Shown piece after piece: positions 11,694-24,457 of a DNA stretch of 64,000 nucleotides. The stretch spans positions 1,805,501 through 1,869,500 of the forward strand of contig JAHRBS010000014.1 of the NCBI GenBank assembly GCA_024305745.1, read 5' to 3'. A model generated the notes under the pieces. That model was not told where the DNA came from, ran no database searches, and saw only the letters and a program-made list of their open reading frames with translations. The number at the start of each line of letters is the position of its first letter. The first letter of the stretch is position 1. A program made the translations under genes and the position numbers. This DNA is from Polyporus tsugae (taxonomy: Eukaryota; Basidiomycota; Agaricomycetes; Polyporales; Polyporaceae).

Positions 11694-12897
11694 CCTATCC
11701 TCTACACGTGAGTACACCCCTCCTTGTCGCCACTCGTTTATCTATCCATGCCATGTTTGCAGCGGATAGCTGGAGAGCTGTAAATCTGTTATCCATCGTA
11801 ATCGCAGTGACGGCCACCCATCCCGTTCCAGCATGTGGGCCGGCGCACAATGCTCTCGCGAACCTTTTCATCTGGCATCCCACACAGCTGTTCGCCTTAG
11901 CGCCACTAACATTGCGTGTCAACGCAAGGGTCTACCGCTATAGCAGAACTGACAACAGAAGAATCTGCTCGCTCGCCGACACGGAAGCGTCCACCAAGGC
12001 GTACTTCGCATCCATCCTCAAACCTGTCACTGCTGTCCCCAGACGTCCCCAACATCCTATCATCTGCGATCTTCGATTACCTTGATATCTCGGATACCCG
12101 TATACTTCCACTCAGACAATATTCCCGCAGGTGTTTCGTTGTACAAAGCATTTTGGGTTGCCTCCCTAAGTCTGCGGCGCAGAAGAGGCAATCTATCTTT
12201 CCTGAAAGGAATTGAATACTTGGAGATTGATTTGTTTTCTCAATGCATGGTACTGTTCTAGACGTTGTCAGTTTGGTTCTCCCCAGACTGCGAACCACAC
12301 ATCCCAAATTTGTATTGGGACTTACCAAATTAGTTACGAGAGATGACGGAAGGTTAGGGTTAGACTTGTGTGAGTCGACCATTTGGCAAGAAGCACTCAG
12401 TACTAACTCATGCAAGCTTAAGCTTCTCAGGCTGAACCTCGAGTCCTGGATAGTCAGGACGAGGCATACAAGTTAGGATATACAACTGTGTCTCTGACGA
12501 TAGCGACCGAGTCTCCGAGGGGGTTAATGGTGTCCTCAGAAGGAAAACCGCCACGGTGCCGACGCAACTGGACGCGGACTTGGAAGAGAGAGAGGTGGTA
12601 TTGATAGTCTGTATGTCTGATACGCCATATATTTAGTGTATTGGTGTAATACAAGAGTTGTGTGTGCATCCATGCGCATGGCTGCCCGGCGGGCCAACTA
12701 CTAGACTAGGTCAAGAAAATAAAAAAGTTGTCATTCACGAACATGGCCTGTAAAAGCGACGTCAAACAACGTCCGACGGGAACATACAAGCAATCTGGAT
12801 AACCAACACCACGTCGCTTGGCACCAGCAGGACTCAAGGTCCTCGGGTGGCGTCCATCTCGAAGGGATTGCAGTGATGTCGGCTGTGAAGACGATAA
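11694..12897. other. Intergenic, no gene seen
   Basis: Short ORFs on both strands with no domain and AT-richer composition than the flanking exons. Confidence 0.4.
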
Positions 12898-13690
12898 TCA
12901 GAGTTCCTTGCGAGTGGAAGAAACGGCGTAGATGTGCTCGACGACCTTCCTCCATCTAGGAGTAAGCGTGGAGGTGCGCAGCCGCCGCCCACGGTCACGC
13001 AGGCTGGGGTATTTGAACTCGCCCAGGTCCAGCCCCTGTTTTGACCCACTCGATGTCCAAGGATGCAACGCCAGGGGGCCGGACTCCCAGAGGAAGAAGT
13101 CCGTACGACGAAGCGTTGGGGTGAACAACGGGAAGAGGCCTGACACCGTCCGAACGGCCCACAGCCGAGGATTCCATCCAATCTATGGCACGGAGCAAAG
13201 GAAAAATGACCCCTCCGTCACTCCTCTCTAGAACTAACGGGAGGAGGCCCAGGTCGACCTCGTACGCCTGAGTCCATGACTCTCCCATGCCGTGAACCAA
13301 TCTACGCACATGAGATGCGTGCCATCGAAAGCGATCCCATCCGAGCGTTAGATCGTCGTATAATTTTGCGGCCCGGACCTGGAAAGGAGGTGTCAAGAAG
13401 GGTGTGCTTACTCTCTGGAGATACTCTGATTCAGTACCTTGGAGGTGTTCAAACTGGATCTGGACATCTGCGGGGCTAGCAGGTGCCAAAGGGGAAGGAG
13501 CGAGGGTAGAGTCCTCCATAGGACTCGAATCACAGGCTCGTGGAACACACGACAGACGACGGCACATCGTGCCAGGTCCGGCTGGCCAAGTTTAGGCTCA
13601 ACCTTGAGTGGTACAAACTTGAACATGCGGTGGAGGAGATCGATGTTGGTCAGAACCTGGATTGAGGCCTGTTTCTAGGATGGATGTCTG
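12898..13690 (-). pseudogene. Decayed F-box protein gene
   Basis: The 5' part encodes a classical basidiomycete F-box end: DLARCAVVCRVFHEPVIRVL followed by WRTLPSLLPLWHLLAP (13500-13626). The matching continuation, ADVQIQFEHLQGTESEYLQR, lies in a different frame from about 13480. No GT donor or other intron signal lies between, so one base appears lost. A normal intron (about 13387-13421, GTAAGC...TTCCAG) then leads to VRAAKLYDDLTLGWDRFRWH. A further shift is needed near 13150-13200 to reach SGLFPLFTPTLRRTDFFLW, which ends at 12898. At the 5' end a candidate start (MADIHPRN, about 13694) is also out of frame with the SIQVLTNIDLLHRMF segment. Three or more breaks argue for a pseudogene over isolated sequencing error. 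Confidence 0.6.
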
Positions 13691-13955
13691 CCATATCATG
13701 ATGGCCGTTCAGTACTTAGAGCTCGACGGCCAAATCGACACGCAATCAGGCGCCAAAGGCGCTCTCCAACCCATGTCAAGTGCATTGGACACGCGTCAGC
13801 GAAGTCCCTCCACTATGCATTACAACACGAGGGTGATAAATTATCGCTATAATCCCAATCTAATCATCCAAGATGAACATGCTCTAATCTAATGATGCGT
13901 GGAGACACATGGATACTGCACAACATGAATGTCAAGACATATTAGACCAGAAAGA

Positions 13956-16900
13956 TCAACGTGCCCTCGACGGTCCCGCGATTGCGTTCACCTGGGCCAC
14001 CCTCCTACCCGATCGTCGTGGTGCGTCGTTCTGAACAACAGACGACTGATCGTCGACACCATTCTGCTCGACAAGTTCTTCCAAAGGGAGTAGGTATTCG
14101 ATGTCCTCGTACATGTGTGGGAAGAAGATTGCCAGCATGTCGTCCGTCCTGTGGTGATGGCACCATGTCAGTACACTAGTCCATACCCCATAATCACCGC
14201 CACTCACTTGTACACGAAGTCTCCCTTCTGCACCTTCTTCGAAGGCGCGTCCACCTGGTTCTTGTCCGGGTCCGTCGTGAACGGTGTGATGTTGAGTGTT
14301 CCGGCGGCGTTGTCCCGGGTGTACAGCGATAGCCCCTGCTTCGCAGCGAGGTCGAGGATATTGCGCTCGACAGAGTCTTCGGCGTAATAGCAATACACTT
14401 CCGTGGGTCGCGTCTGACCCATTCGATCGATACGTGCGATGGCTGCAGGGATAGAATATGAATAACTGCGATAGGGACAGGTAGAGAGACACCATACCTT
14501 GTACTTCGAACGCGTGGTGGACGACACTCTCCACTAGGAACACCCTCGAGGCGCAAGTGACATTCAACCCGGCGTTCTCGCGTTCTCTGCAGCGATGTTT
14601 GGCGATTCAGCCAATCTTCAACCTTGGTCAGGGACGGTGACCTACCCGTGGAGGAGCAAAACCCTGATATTGGGATCCGTGCGGAACTTCTTCGCGGCGT
14701 TCGTTCTCCCAGTATTTTGGTCGATCCGCAAGCAAGTAACACCTGGATGGAGATGTCAGACAATATACAGACGACAGACTACCTCAACTAACGCACCGTT
14801 CGCCCGCAATGCGTGCTCGATAACTGTTATTGGACACGCATGAGACATGAACGTAACGCCTGAACGTGAACGAGAAACAGGACCCACTCAATAACGAATC
14901 CGCCCACGCCGAGAACACAATGCTCTTCGCCCCAGGGTCCGTCGTCTCAATATAGAACAGGTGCTGCACTAGCGTCTCGATCTTGCTCCCGTAGCTGCCG
15001 TATACCTCCATCGACTGCACATCCTGCATCGTCTGCGCGCTGATGAAGTTATATTGGATCTCGCGCCGCGAGTGCGGCACAACCTCGTTGGTATCGAGGA
15101 TCTTCGCGGGGGCCTGCACCTGCGCAGGCTCGCTCGGGTTGTCGAGCGAGAACCGCTGGAGCTGGTCCGGGTGAATGGGCACACGGCAGACAGGGCACGC
15201 TTTGCCCTCGGGGCGCACGACCCAAGCCTTCATGCAGTCCTCGCAGTAGACGTGTGCGCTAAGAACGTCACCAGTGTCAGAGGAGAAATGGCTGGTGTTT
15301 GGGGAAGGGCGCATACCACTGAGTGATGTAGCCGCGAATGAAGTCGCACTTGCATAGAATGCAGGTCTTGTCGTCTTCGTCCATAGTGCCCTCTTCATGT
15401 GACTTACTGAGGTTGTCCATGTACCGCTGGCGGGCGCGTGCCGCGTTGATCTTCGTGTCCAGCTGAGTCTGTTGTCGACGCAACTCCCCCATGGTGTCGA
15501 GGAGCGTCGTTTCGATTTCCGCTTCCGCCACGGTATCGGAGATCTCCTGCAGCTGACGGAAGTAACTGCACGAACACCGTGAGTCAAAGAGAGACAAATG
15601 AAGAGTGAAGAGGGGGGAGAACGTACGCAATACGCTCGTTAAAAGCCTTCCGGAGATGCCCAAGGTCGTTCTGGAGGCGATCAATCAATTTACCTGTATA
15701 AAACGTGAGCTTTGTCGCAAATCATGAATCGTCGATAGGCGTACCTTGCTCAGCAATGAGCGACCTCAGCTTCGCAACCCCTTCCTGCGCAAGGATCCTC
15801 TCCGGATCATCCTTCTTCTGAGTATTCACTGCGACGTTGTTCAAGTCGACCAAGATGCTCTTGATGGCCCGTCCAGGATCGAACTCGTCCAACAAAGCCT
15901 TCCTCTCGTCGTGCAGCGTCTTCGCCATGACGAGGTGCTCAGGGAGCACCTCCTGGTCCTCGAGCTGGTCGAGTTTGAGAACTTCTAGCTCCTTAATTGA
16001 TGCATACTTCGAGGACTGGGCTTTAAATGCCGCCTTTGTCTTGCGCATCTTGACCTCGCGGACGTCATGCGCGGCGAGGAGGGTGCGCTCGGCCGTGAGC
16101 GTCTCGCGGCGGTCTGCCAGGAGTGCGGCGTACGCTTGAAGGTGCGCCTCGGCCTCGCCTTGGGTCTCGAGACTACGTGAGTACTCCTGGCCATCCGCGT
16201 CCTCCCCACTGTTACCCAGCGGCTGAGTAAGGAGCGCGATGAGTTTCTGGCGCCACCGCCAGAGGAGGGTGGACTGTTCGTTCAGCAGACCCTCGATGAG
16301 CTCGTTGCCTTCTTCCATCTGCACAAGCGATCAATCAGTCTGTTCCAAATATTCGATCATGAGATACGCACCAACTCCCGCGATTTGATGCCACCTTTTC
16401 CGAGGTAAGGGAGCTTAACATAAAGGTCCTTCTCCTTCAAAACCTTGACCGTAGGGTCGCGGTCGAGGTATGTCATCGCACGCTTAGCGGCTTCCTCCGT
16501 ACCTAGCGTCACACGTGGTCAACGTCAATATGAACATCCCAGGGCAGTACGCCATACCTCTCAAGAGCAAGCGTCGAAGCTCCTCTGCGGCCGCATACGC
16601 CTCGTTCTCCGACACCTCATACGACTTGCCCAAGACGTGGTACACGTCTCCCTGCAAGAACTTGATCTTATGCAGCACAATCCGCGCCTCGCGCATCCGC
16701 CCATGGAGATGCGTCGACTTGGCTTTGTGCGCCTCCCCTATAACGTTCCGCGGGAGGCCCTCTTCGTCCGCGTCGAGATCAATCTGCGGCGTCTCACTGT
16801 GTGCACGCTCCTTCCCTTTGTACTTGTCACATTCGTCCTCGTTGCTCTTGCTGGTGTGGCTCTGCGCTCCAGCGGAGCCCTGACGGCGTGACGCGCGCAG

Positions 16901-19821
16901 TTCGGCCTTGAGCATCTCGCGCTCCTTTGCATGCTCGACGAGGGCCTCCTGTAGGTCTGTGATAAGTTTGTCCGCCTCCTGCTCCGCGCCGACAAGGAGG
17001 TCGAGTGCTTGGCGGTAGCGGTTCCGGTTATCCTCGTCTTGCTGGGTTAGCTGCGCAAGGGTTGCCATGCCAGAGATCTACAGAACATGAAAGCGTGAAT
17101 ATTCGAAGGAAATCAAATGATCGCAAGGCATCCAACCTTCTCCCTGCGATCTTCAACGGAATTCCTCCAGTTCTGCCCACGCATCGTCTCCAGCACCTCC
17201 GACATGCTCTTCAGCACACCGGGCTTGTGCAGCTTGTCCACCGCGTGGACCGCGAGCTCTCCGACTTGGGGGTGCGTGCAGAGCCCGCGCAGCCGACGGA
17301 GCCAATGGCGCAGCTTCGCGACGTCGACCTCCCAGTTCTCCGTCGCCGCGACACCGCGCGCGTCCAAACCGAGGTCGAGGAGAGCGGCGTCCAGTGCCTG
17401 GTCGTAGAAATGACGCTCCACGCGGCCGAGCTCGATGGGGATGAGGTAGCGAGTCTGGGGAGGGATCGTGAGCTCGTCTTTGACGGCCTTCTTCATCGTT
17501 CTGTAGCACGCGTCTGTCAGCGTGACGACTTCAAAGGGAGACGCACAAGACGTGCCGGACAGTATACCGACGGAACAATTCCGTGAACTCGCGCACGTAT
17601 CCAGGAAGCTGGAGGCGGGACCATGTGCGGGGGGCGTCAGTAACTGCGCGAACGCGAAGGAACCTGCAAACCGCATACATGAGCTAAGCGACCCGACACG
17701 GAGAACAAAACGGCCGCGCACTTGAGAACGTGGATCAGGTCGGCAACCTGCGAACGTGCAGGCGTCCCGGACACCGCGAACGAAGATAGTCTCGGGATGA
17801 GCGACACCATTTCTCTGCGAGGGGGTCCGTCAGCATACACGGACTGAGAACGTCGATGACCCTGCAACAACGCACTCCGTTCTCCCTCCTCCGACCATCT
17901 GCACCTCGTCCATGATGACGCGATACCACTCGCACATCACCAGCGGGCTGCGCGACCTGTTCACGCTGCTGTACTGCACGAACGCGCGGCGTGGGCGCAC
18001 TGGCGGAGCACGCGCGACACCGAGGTCCTGCTGCAGCACGTTGTACGTCGTGATGCACACGTCGAACGTGTTCACATAGGCGCACCAGTCGAGGATCTCG
18101 TCCTCGTCTTCGTCTTCTTCCGGTGCGGACTCCTCGTCGACGTCCATGGCGTCCTCGTCGTCCTTCGCGCGAGCCTTGCCCTTACCTTTCGATTTGCCGT
18201 TCGCTTTCGGTGGACGCCCGGCTTTCTTCCTGTTCGTAGCTTTGGTGGCGGGTTTGAGCTTTGTGGCTTTGCGTTTCTCGCGTTCGATGGCGATGTCGCG
18301 GTCAGAGATGGGCACCGGGACCTTCCGCCAGCCTTCGTAGATGAGCACCTTGAGACTCGGCGCGTGTTGTGCGAGCTCGTCTGCCCACTGCGGTGCGAGC
18401 GACGGCGGAGTGACAATGAGAGTGGTCTTGATCTCCTTGACATCGATCTTTGCCTCGGGATCCCACCGCTTGTTGATGGGAGAGCGGTCTGGTGCAGGGT
18501 TCAACATGATGGTAGAAATGCACTCCAGCGTTTTGCCCAAGCCAGGCTCCTCAGCAACGATGCCGCCGCGCGCATCCTCTTCACAGTCGTCATCCTCCTC
18601 CCTTGGACAGGTGGGAGAGATAACGCCGCGAAGACGATTGACGTACCAAGTCTCGTCTGGAGAGACCGAGTGCCGGTGCCAAAACAACGGAAGCGGGCGC
18701 TCGTCGACATTGATTTCGGTGGAAGCCACAATATCTCCCGATGCTGCGACAATCTTGCCTTCCCTCCCAATCATCCATCCGACACTACGACGTTGGAACG
18801 GGAGGAGAGTGGGAAGTAGAGCCTCAGGTTGCAGTGCGTCTAGCGCATCAGAGGAGGGTAGTGCAGGTGCTGGCCCGAGAATGGAGAAGAGAAAGGGTAT
18901 GTCGGCGGACCCGCGGTAAGAGTCTGATACAGGCGTTGCAGGCGGGAAGAGCTGAAGGATGAGCAGGCGCTGGGATTCTTGAATCTCGAGGACGCGGGTG
19001 TTCTCAGCAATGGCCTTCCCCGAAGGCGTGACGGGCGCAAATATCTTCGGGCAAACGAATGAGCAATCGACCTGAATGCGAAGGAAGAACGGCATCTCGT
19101 TCGGAGCGTGGTCTGGAGACAGGATCACCGAGAGCGTGGAGCTGATACGCGCACGGCCATCGTCTTCCAGAAGCTGGAAGGCCTGGAGAAGGTTGTGCAG
19201 GTTGCGAATGCGCTGACCGGAGAAGAGGTCGTAGTCTTTCGCCTCGAAGGAGTCGCGAGTGTGGGGAAGATAAAGGAGAGGCCAGATGGCATTATCCTCA
19301 GCTTCATAGACGCAGTAACCCAACGGGTCGACAGACACAGATCCCAGCTCGATTGTGTCCGTGTCCCCCTTGGAGGTAGCGTAGGCGAACAACCACTCCC
19401 GCAACGTCTGCTCGACGTTGATCCAGCCGAGGTCCGCAGCTCGCTCATCGTCCACATAGTTGAGGGGATGAAGATTAGGGACGTCGGGGGACGTACTATA
19501 GCGTAGGCGGAACACTCGCTGGTAGACGGGGAACAGTCGCTCATCGTCCCCAACATTGACTAGGTCTCCAGACGAAACTTTGGCGCGCTTTCGCCGGCCG
19601 CCGTCGTCCCAACTTTCTTCTTCATTATAACTTCTCTTCTTCGACGGCTTCGGTGTATTCTTGCCCTTCGCATTCTTGTTTGTTCCGGACTTGTTCTTGG
19701 GGTCGAACCCGGTCGTGTCGCGTAGAAGGTGGAGCAGCCTTTGAAGACGCACAAGTTGATGCTGGCCATTGACTGGTAGGTCACGAAGGGCCTCCAGGTG
19801 ATCGCTTTCTTCGACAAGCAT
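13956..19821 (-). CDS. SHPRH: SHPRH/Irc20-type SNF2 ATPase with RING finger
   Basis: Nuclear DNA-dependent ATPase and E3 ubiquitin ligase of the SHPRH/Irc20 group, linked in other organisms to PCNA polyubiquitination and DNA-damage tolerance. The ATG at 19821 opens an exon of about 660 codons (to about 17850). It has a basic, low-complexity segment, then LLPFQRRSVGWMIGREG and Walker A EEPGLGKT (about residues 420-430). Next come LIVTPPSLAPQWADEL, a KGKGKARAKDDEDAMD insert, and the Walker B region VIMDEVQM (about residue 638). Splicing GTGCGT to CTCGCAG leads to VSLIPRLSSFAVSGTPARSQ. Long coiled-coil exons follow (15277-17068). The RING (CILCKCDF...CAHVYCEDCMKAW...CPVC) is split by an intron at about 15260-15315. 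The helicase C-terminal lobe follows (KSIVFSAWADSLL, IEHALRANG, ARIDRMGQTRPTEVYCY). The last exon ends at 13956. At least nine exons; some junctions are approximate. Confidence 0.88.
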
Positions 19822-20140
19822 GGCGATGGATTCGGGAAAGGGCCTTGGGCCCGGAAAAGGGGTGGGAGGCGGGGATGATGGCGGCCAAAGACAAAGAGTA
19901 AACCAGGCGCCGAGTCGTGACCGCGTAAGGCATCACATGACTGAGTCATCGGCGGTGCCGACGCTTCCTTTTCTGGAAAATCCCGACGTCCGGACACCCG
20001 ACACCCGCCTGCCATGCCCGATGATGTATTTCAAGCGACTCGCAGGGATGGGAACAGCCGAGTAACATAGAATACATCATGTCGTTTTAGTGCTACATAC
20101 AGCATACAACCGCTCACGAGGGGTACTATGCACACCGCTC

Positions 20141-21028
20141 TCATGGGTTCTCACTCTTGGCTTCGGCCGCGTCCTTCTCCCGCAGTTCTCGCCGCCGCTT
20201 CACATCCCAGTTGTACACACGTGCAGTGTTGACCTCCATCACGGTGATTTGTTCCCGGAGAAACTCGAGGTCCTCGATGACGCTCGCAAGGCTACTTTGT
20301 GCAGCATCCAGTTTCGAGCGAAGTAATGTGACGGCAGCTGGGATCTTATATGCGAGCATGACATTTGCCTGAGACAGGACGCCAGGAAAAACAACGTATG
20401 AGTAGTGGTATGAAGCGCGATAAATGGTGACGCACTCCAAGCCACAGGTAGACAGTGTCAGTGTCCTCCAGCTCCGCTTCAGCGTAAAGCGTGTCGTTCA
20501 GCTCGAAAGTTGTAGTGAGCGGTTTCCCTGCATCTTCCCCCTCCTCCAACGCATCGTCAAGGCCATCTTCATCCTTTGCCGTACTCTTCCCTTCCTGTAA
20601 ATGGAGGACGTTCAGAATCAATCGCAGAAGACGAAAGACGAGTTTACTCACTCGTCGTTCCTGCAAGAACTCTACCATTGCCAATGTCTTCTTGATATCG
20701 GGTATCTTTTCCTCCAGTCCTCTGCGCCTCTGCGTTAAGTTATGGTCCATGTAACGGTACTTTCTGTAACAAGGGCAGAAGACAAAGGGACGTTAAGTCC
20801 CAGATGATGAGGCTCAGAATGGACTCGCACATACGCTAACGCAGCTTGGAACTCTTTCAGCGCATTTTCGGGACTGGGATCAGTACCCAAAAACTCTGCG
20901 ACATCTGCCTGAATGACTTGGCGTTAACACAACTCCTTCGAGCGGATCGCTTGTGCACGGACGATGAAGGGCGCCTTCGGGATGCCTCTCGGGTTACGCT
21001 CCTGCGCATCGTTTGCAAGGGTTGACAT
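20141..21028 (-). CDS. PAC10: Prefoldin subunit 3 (VBP1/Pac10-like)
   Basis: Alpha-type subunit of the cytosolic prefoldin hexamer, which passes unfolded tubulin and actin to the CCT chaperonin. Exon 1 (20963-21028) gives MSTLANDAQERNPRGIPKAP and FI. A 54-bp intron (20909-20962, donor GTCCGT) joins it to ADVAEFLGTDPSPENALKEF. The next exon starts KYRYMDHNLTQRRRGLEEKI, the typical first coiled-coil helix. A Glu/Asp-rich insert follows (KDEDGLDDALEEGEDAG). The beta-hairpin region (ELNDTLYAEAELEDTDTVYL, then WLGANVMLAYKI) comes next, and the second coiled coil (LLRSKLDAAQSSLASVIEDL) ends at 20141. Order and spacing fit the family. The start is 293 bp from the divergent MRD1 start. Confidence 0.9.
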
Positions 21029-21321
21029 ATCTCTGACGCAGTTTGAAGGGTATGACGAGTACAGGACCGAGCGTTTGGGGGGGGAAGACGAATATGGGGA
21101 GCAGCAAACGTTGAACAAGTTACAAAGAACGAGCACACTCGCTTCAGCCAAATCTTGCTGGATAGACGCCTATGCCCGATTTGGATGGTCCTTGATAGGC
21201 GCCTGAGGGCGCATATATTCATCGAATTTTTTTCTCGTCTTCCGTCCTTCCCTAGTTCTTCCCCCTTCCCCCATCCTCCTCCTCTTATGTATACTCGCCT
21301 CGTTCTCCAATACTATATATC
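21029..21321. promoter_or_regulatory. Shared divergent promoter region, prefoldin 3 / MRD1
   Basis: The 293 bp between the two divergent ATGs contain a long pyrimidine tract on the plus strand (about 21226-21285, mostly C and T). AT-rich tatgtatac (about 21286) and tactatatatc sit directly before the MRD1 start. CT-rich tracts upstream of the start are common in highly expressed fungal genes. That this region drives both genes is inferred from position alone. Confidence 0.45.
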
Positions 21322-24195
21322 ATGTCTCGTCTCATTGTGAAGAACCTGCCCGCGTACCTCACACAAGAGCGGCTAAGGAAGCACTTCGCAGCCTCTGGTG
21401 GGCCAGGCGGGACCCTCACCGACGTGAAGCTTGTGCTGAAGCCGGACGGAACCTCGCGACGCTTTGGCTTCGTTGGTTACAAGTCCCCGGGGGAGGCGGA
21501 ACGGGCGAAGAAATGGTTCAACCGGTCGTTCGTCGACTCATCGAGGATCGCCGTCGACGTCGTGGATGTGCGTTTCCAACAACTTTTCATCTTTTTTTCT
21601 TACTAATTCGTTGTGGTAGGGCGCAAAGGACGCGCCGGCTCCTCGCCCCAACAAGCGTCCGAGACTAGGCCCTTCACCTTCCGAGTTCGAGGCGGCCACG
21701 AAGACCTTAGCAAGGGCGACGAAGAGCTCGAAATCCTCTACCAAGGACAAGTCGAAGGAAGGCAAGCACGCAGAGCTCGTCGACGAGTTCATGCAGGTGA
21801 TGCAACCTCGCAACAAGGGCCCTTCATGGAAAGACGCCGATCCTGTCGCTCCACCCATCGTCTCGACTGACGCCATTGATCCCGCGAAGAAGAACAAGGA
21901 GTCGAGGAAGGGTAAGGGTAAGGAGAGCGCCGCTGGAGAGGGGAACGGCGAGCCGCTCGGTGAGCCAGAGACGTCCGGAGAGCCTTTGTCGGATATGGAT
22001 TGGTTGAGGCGACATACGAAGTCGACGCTCCACTCAGTGGATGCGCCCGAGAAAGTCTTCGAACAGTCGGACGACGAACGTATAGACGATGATGAGGAAG
22101 GGATTGGCGAAGATAACGAGGTATACGCGATTCGTCTCATGTTCCTCCTCGTTTAGCTCACGATGAGTTTTAGGACGCTGCGGAATCAGCTTCAGATCCA
22201 ACGAAAGCGACTATCATGCAGACATCGCGTCTATTCCTACGTAACCTCCCATTCGCCTGCACTGAAGACGAGATTCGTGACCTCTTTCAAGTGCACGGTG
22301 ACGTGTCTCAGGTGTGTATATGGATTTTCATTTCGTGCGCTCGGGAGGACGACGGACGGGTTGGGAAGATGATAAAACTGAATAGGGACATCAGACTCGC
22401 ATGCGAGGGTGCTGATTTTCAGGGAAATCAATAGTAGAAATTTATTCTGAACCAACCCTGTCTCTCGTCCTTCCCTTTTTATACATCATCCGTTCCTCCC
22501 GAACGTCAAAGCTGACCGAATCCTTTGCCTTAGGTTCATCTGGTTCTGGACCCGAAGACCCAGCAGTCCAAAGGTCTGGCCTATGTCTCGTTCGCTAAAC
22601 CGGAACACGCTGTGGCAGCGTATGAGACACTCGACAAAACGTCATTCCAAGGGCGTCTGCTACACGTCTTGCCAGCAGTCGATAGGAAGGGGAGGGTAGA
22701 GGAGGCGGAGGGAGACGGGAAGAAGCGGACAGTGAGGCAGGACCGGGATGTGAAGCGTAAGGCAGCGGCAGGGAAGGAGTTCAATTGGGCCATGTTGTAC
22801 ATGAATGTACGTACAGACATAATTAATACATTTCGTTCGGCCCCGGTAAGCTCATACGTTGCACCTTCTAGAGCGACGCGGTAGTCTCCTCAATCGCAGA
22901 CCGCATGAACGTCTCTAAGGCAGACATCCTCAACCCCGAGTCGGACAACGCGGCGGTCAAGCTCGCCCTTGCAGAAACGCACGTCATCCAAGAGACGAGA
23001 ACATTCCTCGAACAACACGGCGTCGACTTCTCCGCGCTCGAGAGCTCTGGCACACGCCGCGCTGCACGATCAGATAGCATCATTCTCGTCAAGAACATCC
23101 CTTACGGCACGTCCGCGGCGGACGTGCGTGCGCTTTTCGAGCCCCACGGCGACCTTCGCCGCGTGCTCGTCCCGCCTGCGGGCACCCTCGCCGTCGTCGA
23201 GTTCGTCCACCCGGACGACGGCCGCAAGGCATTCCGTGCGGTAGCGTACCGGCGCATGGGCAACTCGATCATCTACCTGGAGAAAGGCCTCGAGGGCATG
23301 TTCATCACAGACGAGCCTATTACCGACGCTGTCGCGAGCGATCCAGCAGCGCCAGGGCCGGTGACCGCGCCGGACCCCGCAGTGGTCGCAGTGGCTGAGG
23401 TCAGCGATGAGCCGGCACTAAGCGTGGGGACGACACTCTTCGTCAAGAACCTGTCGTTTAGCACCACTCCCGAGAAACTTACGCAGGTCGTGCGGCACCT
23501 CCCCGACTTCGCGTTCGCGCGGATCCAGACGAAGCCGGACCCCGCGCGCCCTGGGGTGCGCCTCAGCATGGGCTACGGCTTCGTCGGGTTCCGCACGGTG
23601 GATGGGGCGCGGCGCGCGATGAAGAGCATGGAAGGGCTCGTGCTCGATGGCCACAAGCTCGTCGTGAAGTGGGCCGGGCGTGGGGCCGAGGAGGGCGACG
23701 GCGCAGGCGCAGCGGGGGACAAGGAGAAGGCCAAGGCGCGGACGACGAAGATGATCGTGAAGAACGTGCCGTTCGAGGCGACCAAGAAAGACATCCGGGA
23801 GCTCTTCGGGTGCGTGCTCTTGTTTTTTCTGCTCCGCCCGCTGTTATCCAGGTTCCGACATGGTGCTGACGAGTTGGCTATGCGCGCCGTTCTACAGTGC
23901 ACACGCACAGCTCAAGAGTGTGCGTCTTCCGCGCAAGTTCGACCATCGCACGCGCGGGTTCGCGTTCCTCGAGTTCACGACGAGGCACGAGGCCGAACGC
24001 GCGTACGCGACGCTCAGGCATACCCACTTCCTTGGCCGGCACTTGGTGCTCGAGTGGGCCGAGGAGGGCGACGTCGACGTCGACAAGCTTCGGGAGAAAG
24101 CTGGCGCTGGCTATGGTGACGGTACGGAAATGCCTGGCAGGAAGAGGAAGTTGGAGCTTGGGGGTGGCGATGGCGATGGTGACGAAGACGCATGA
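21322..24195 (+). CDS. MRD1: Multiple RNA-binding domain protein Mrd1 (five RRMs)
   Basis: Nucleolar protein that binds pre-rRNA and is needed for early 18S rRNA processing and small-subunit assembly; RBM19 in animals. Six exons join in phase: 21322-21567, 21620-22120, 22174-22311, 22534-22806, 22872-23809 and 23898-24195, giving about 797 residues. RRM1 begins at residue 3 (RLIVKNLPAYLTQERL; RNP1 RFGFVGYK). A charged linker with KESRKGKGKE leads to RRM2 (RLFLRNLPFACTEDEIRDLF; KGLAYVSF). RRM3 is SIILVKNIPYGTSAADVRAL. RRM4 is TLFVKNLSFSTTPEKL with GYGFVGF. RRM5 is KMIVKNVPFEATKKDIRELF, cut by the last intron, with RGFAFLEF. The Gly/Asp-rich C-terminus ends at 24195. Domain number, order and linkers match the family closely. 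Intron 3 is unusually long for this window (222 bp). Confidence 0.95.
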
Positions 24196-24457
24196 CGGGC
24201 CATGTTTGTTCTGGCGTTCAGCTCGGAAGTGCTACTTACATAGGTGAACCGACCACGTATTTTGTTGTTCTCGACAGCGCCAACTTTGATTACATGCAAC
24301 CTCACACAAAGTTAGTCGCGTTGTTATGGGACTAATAGCTCGGCGCAACTTGTTATATCTGGAATCACAGTTTTAGCAGTGCCGCACTGCTACACCAAGA
24401 CCGGACTTGACTGACGTTTCCTAACCAGTCACTGCTGTCATAACTCTCTGTGCATAC

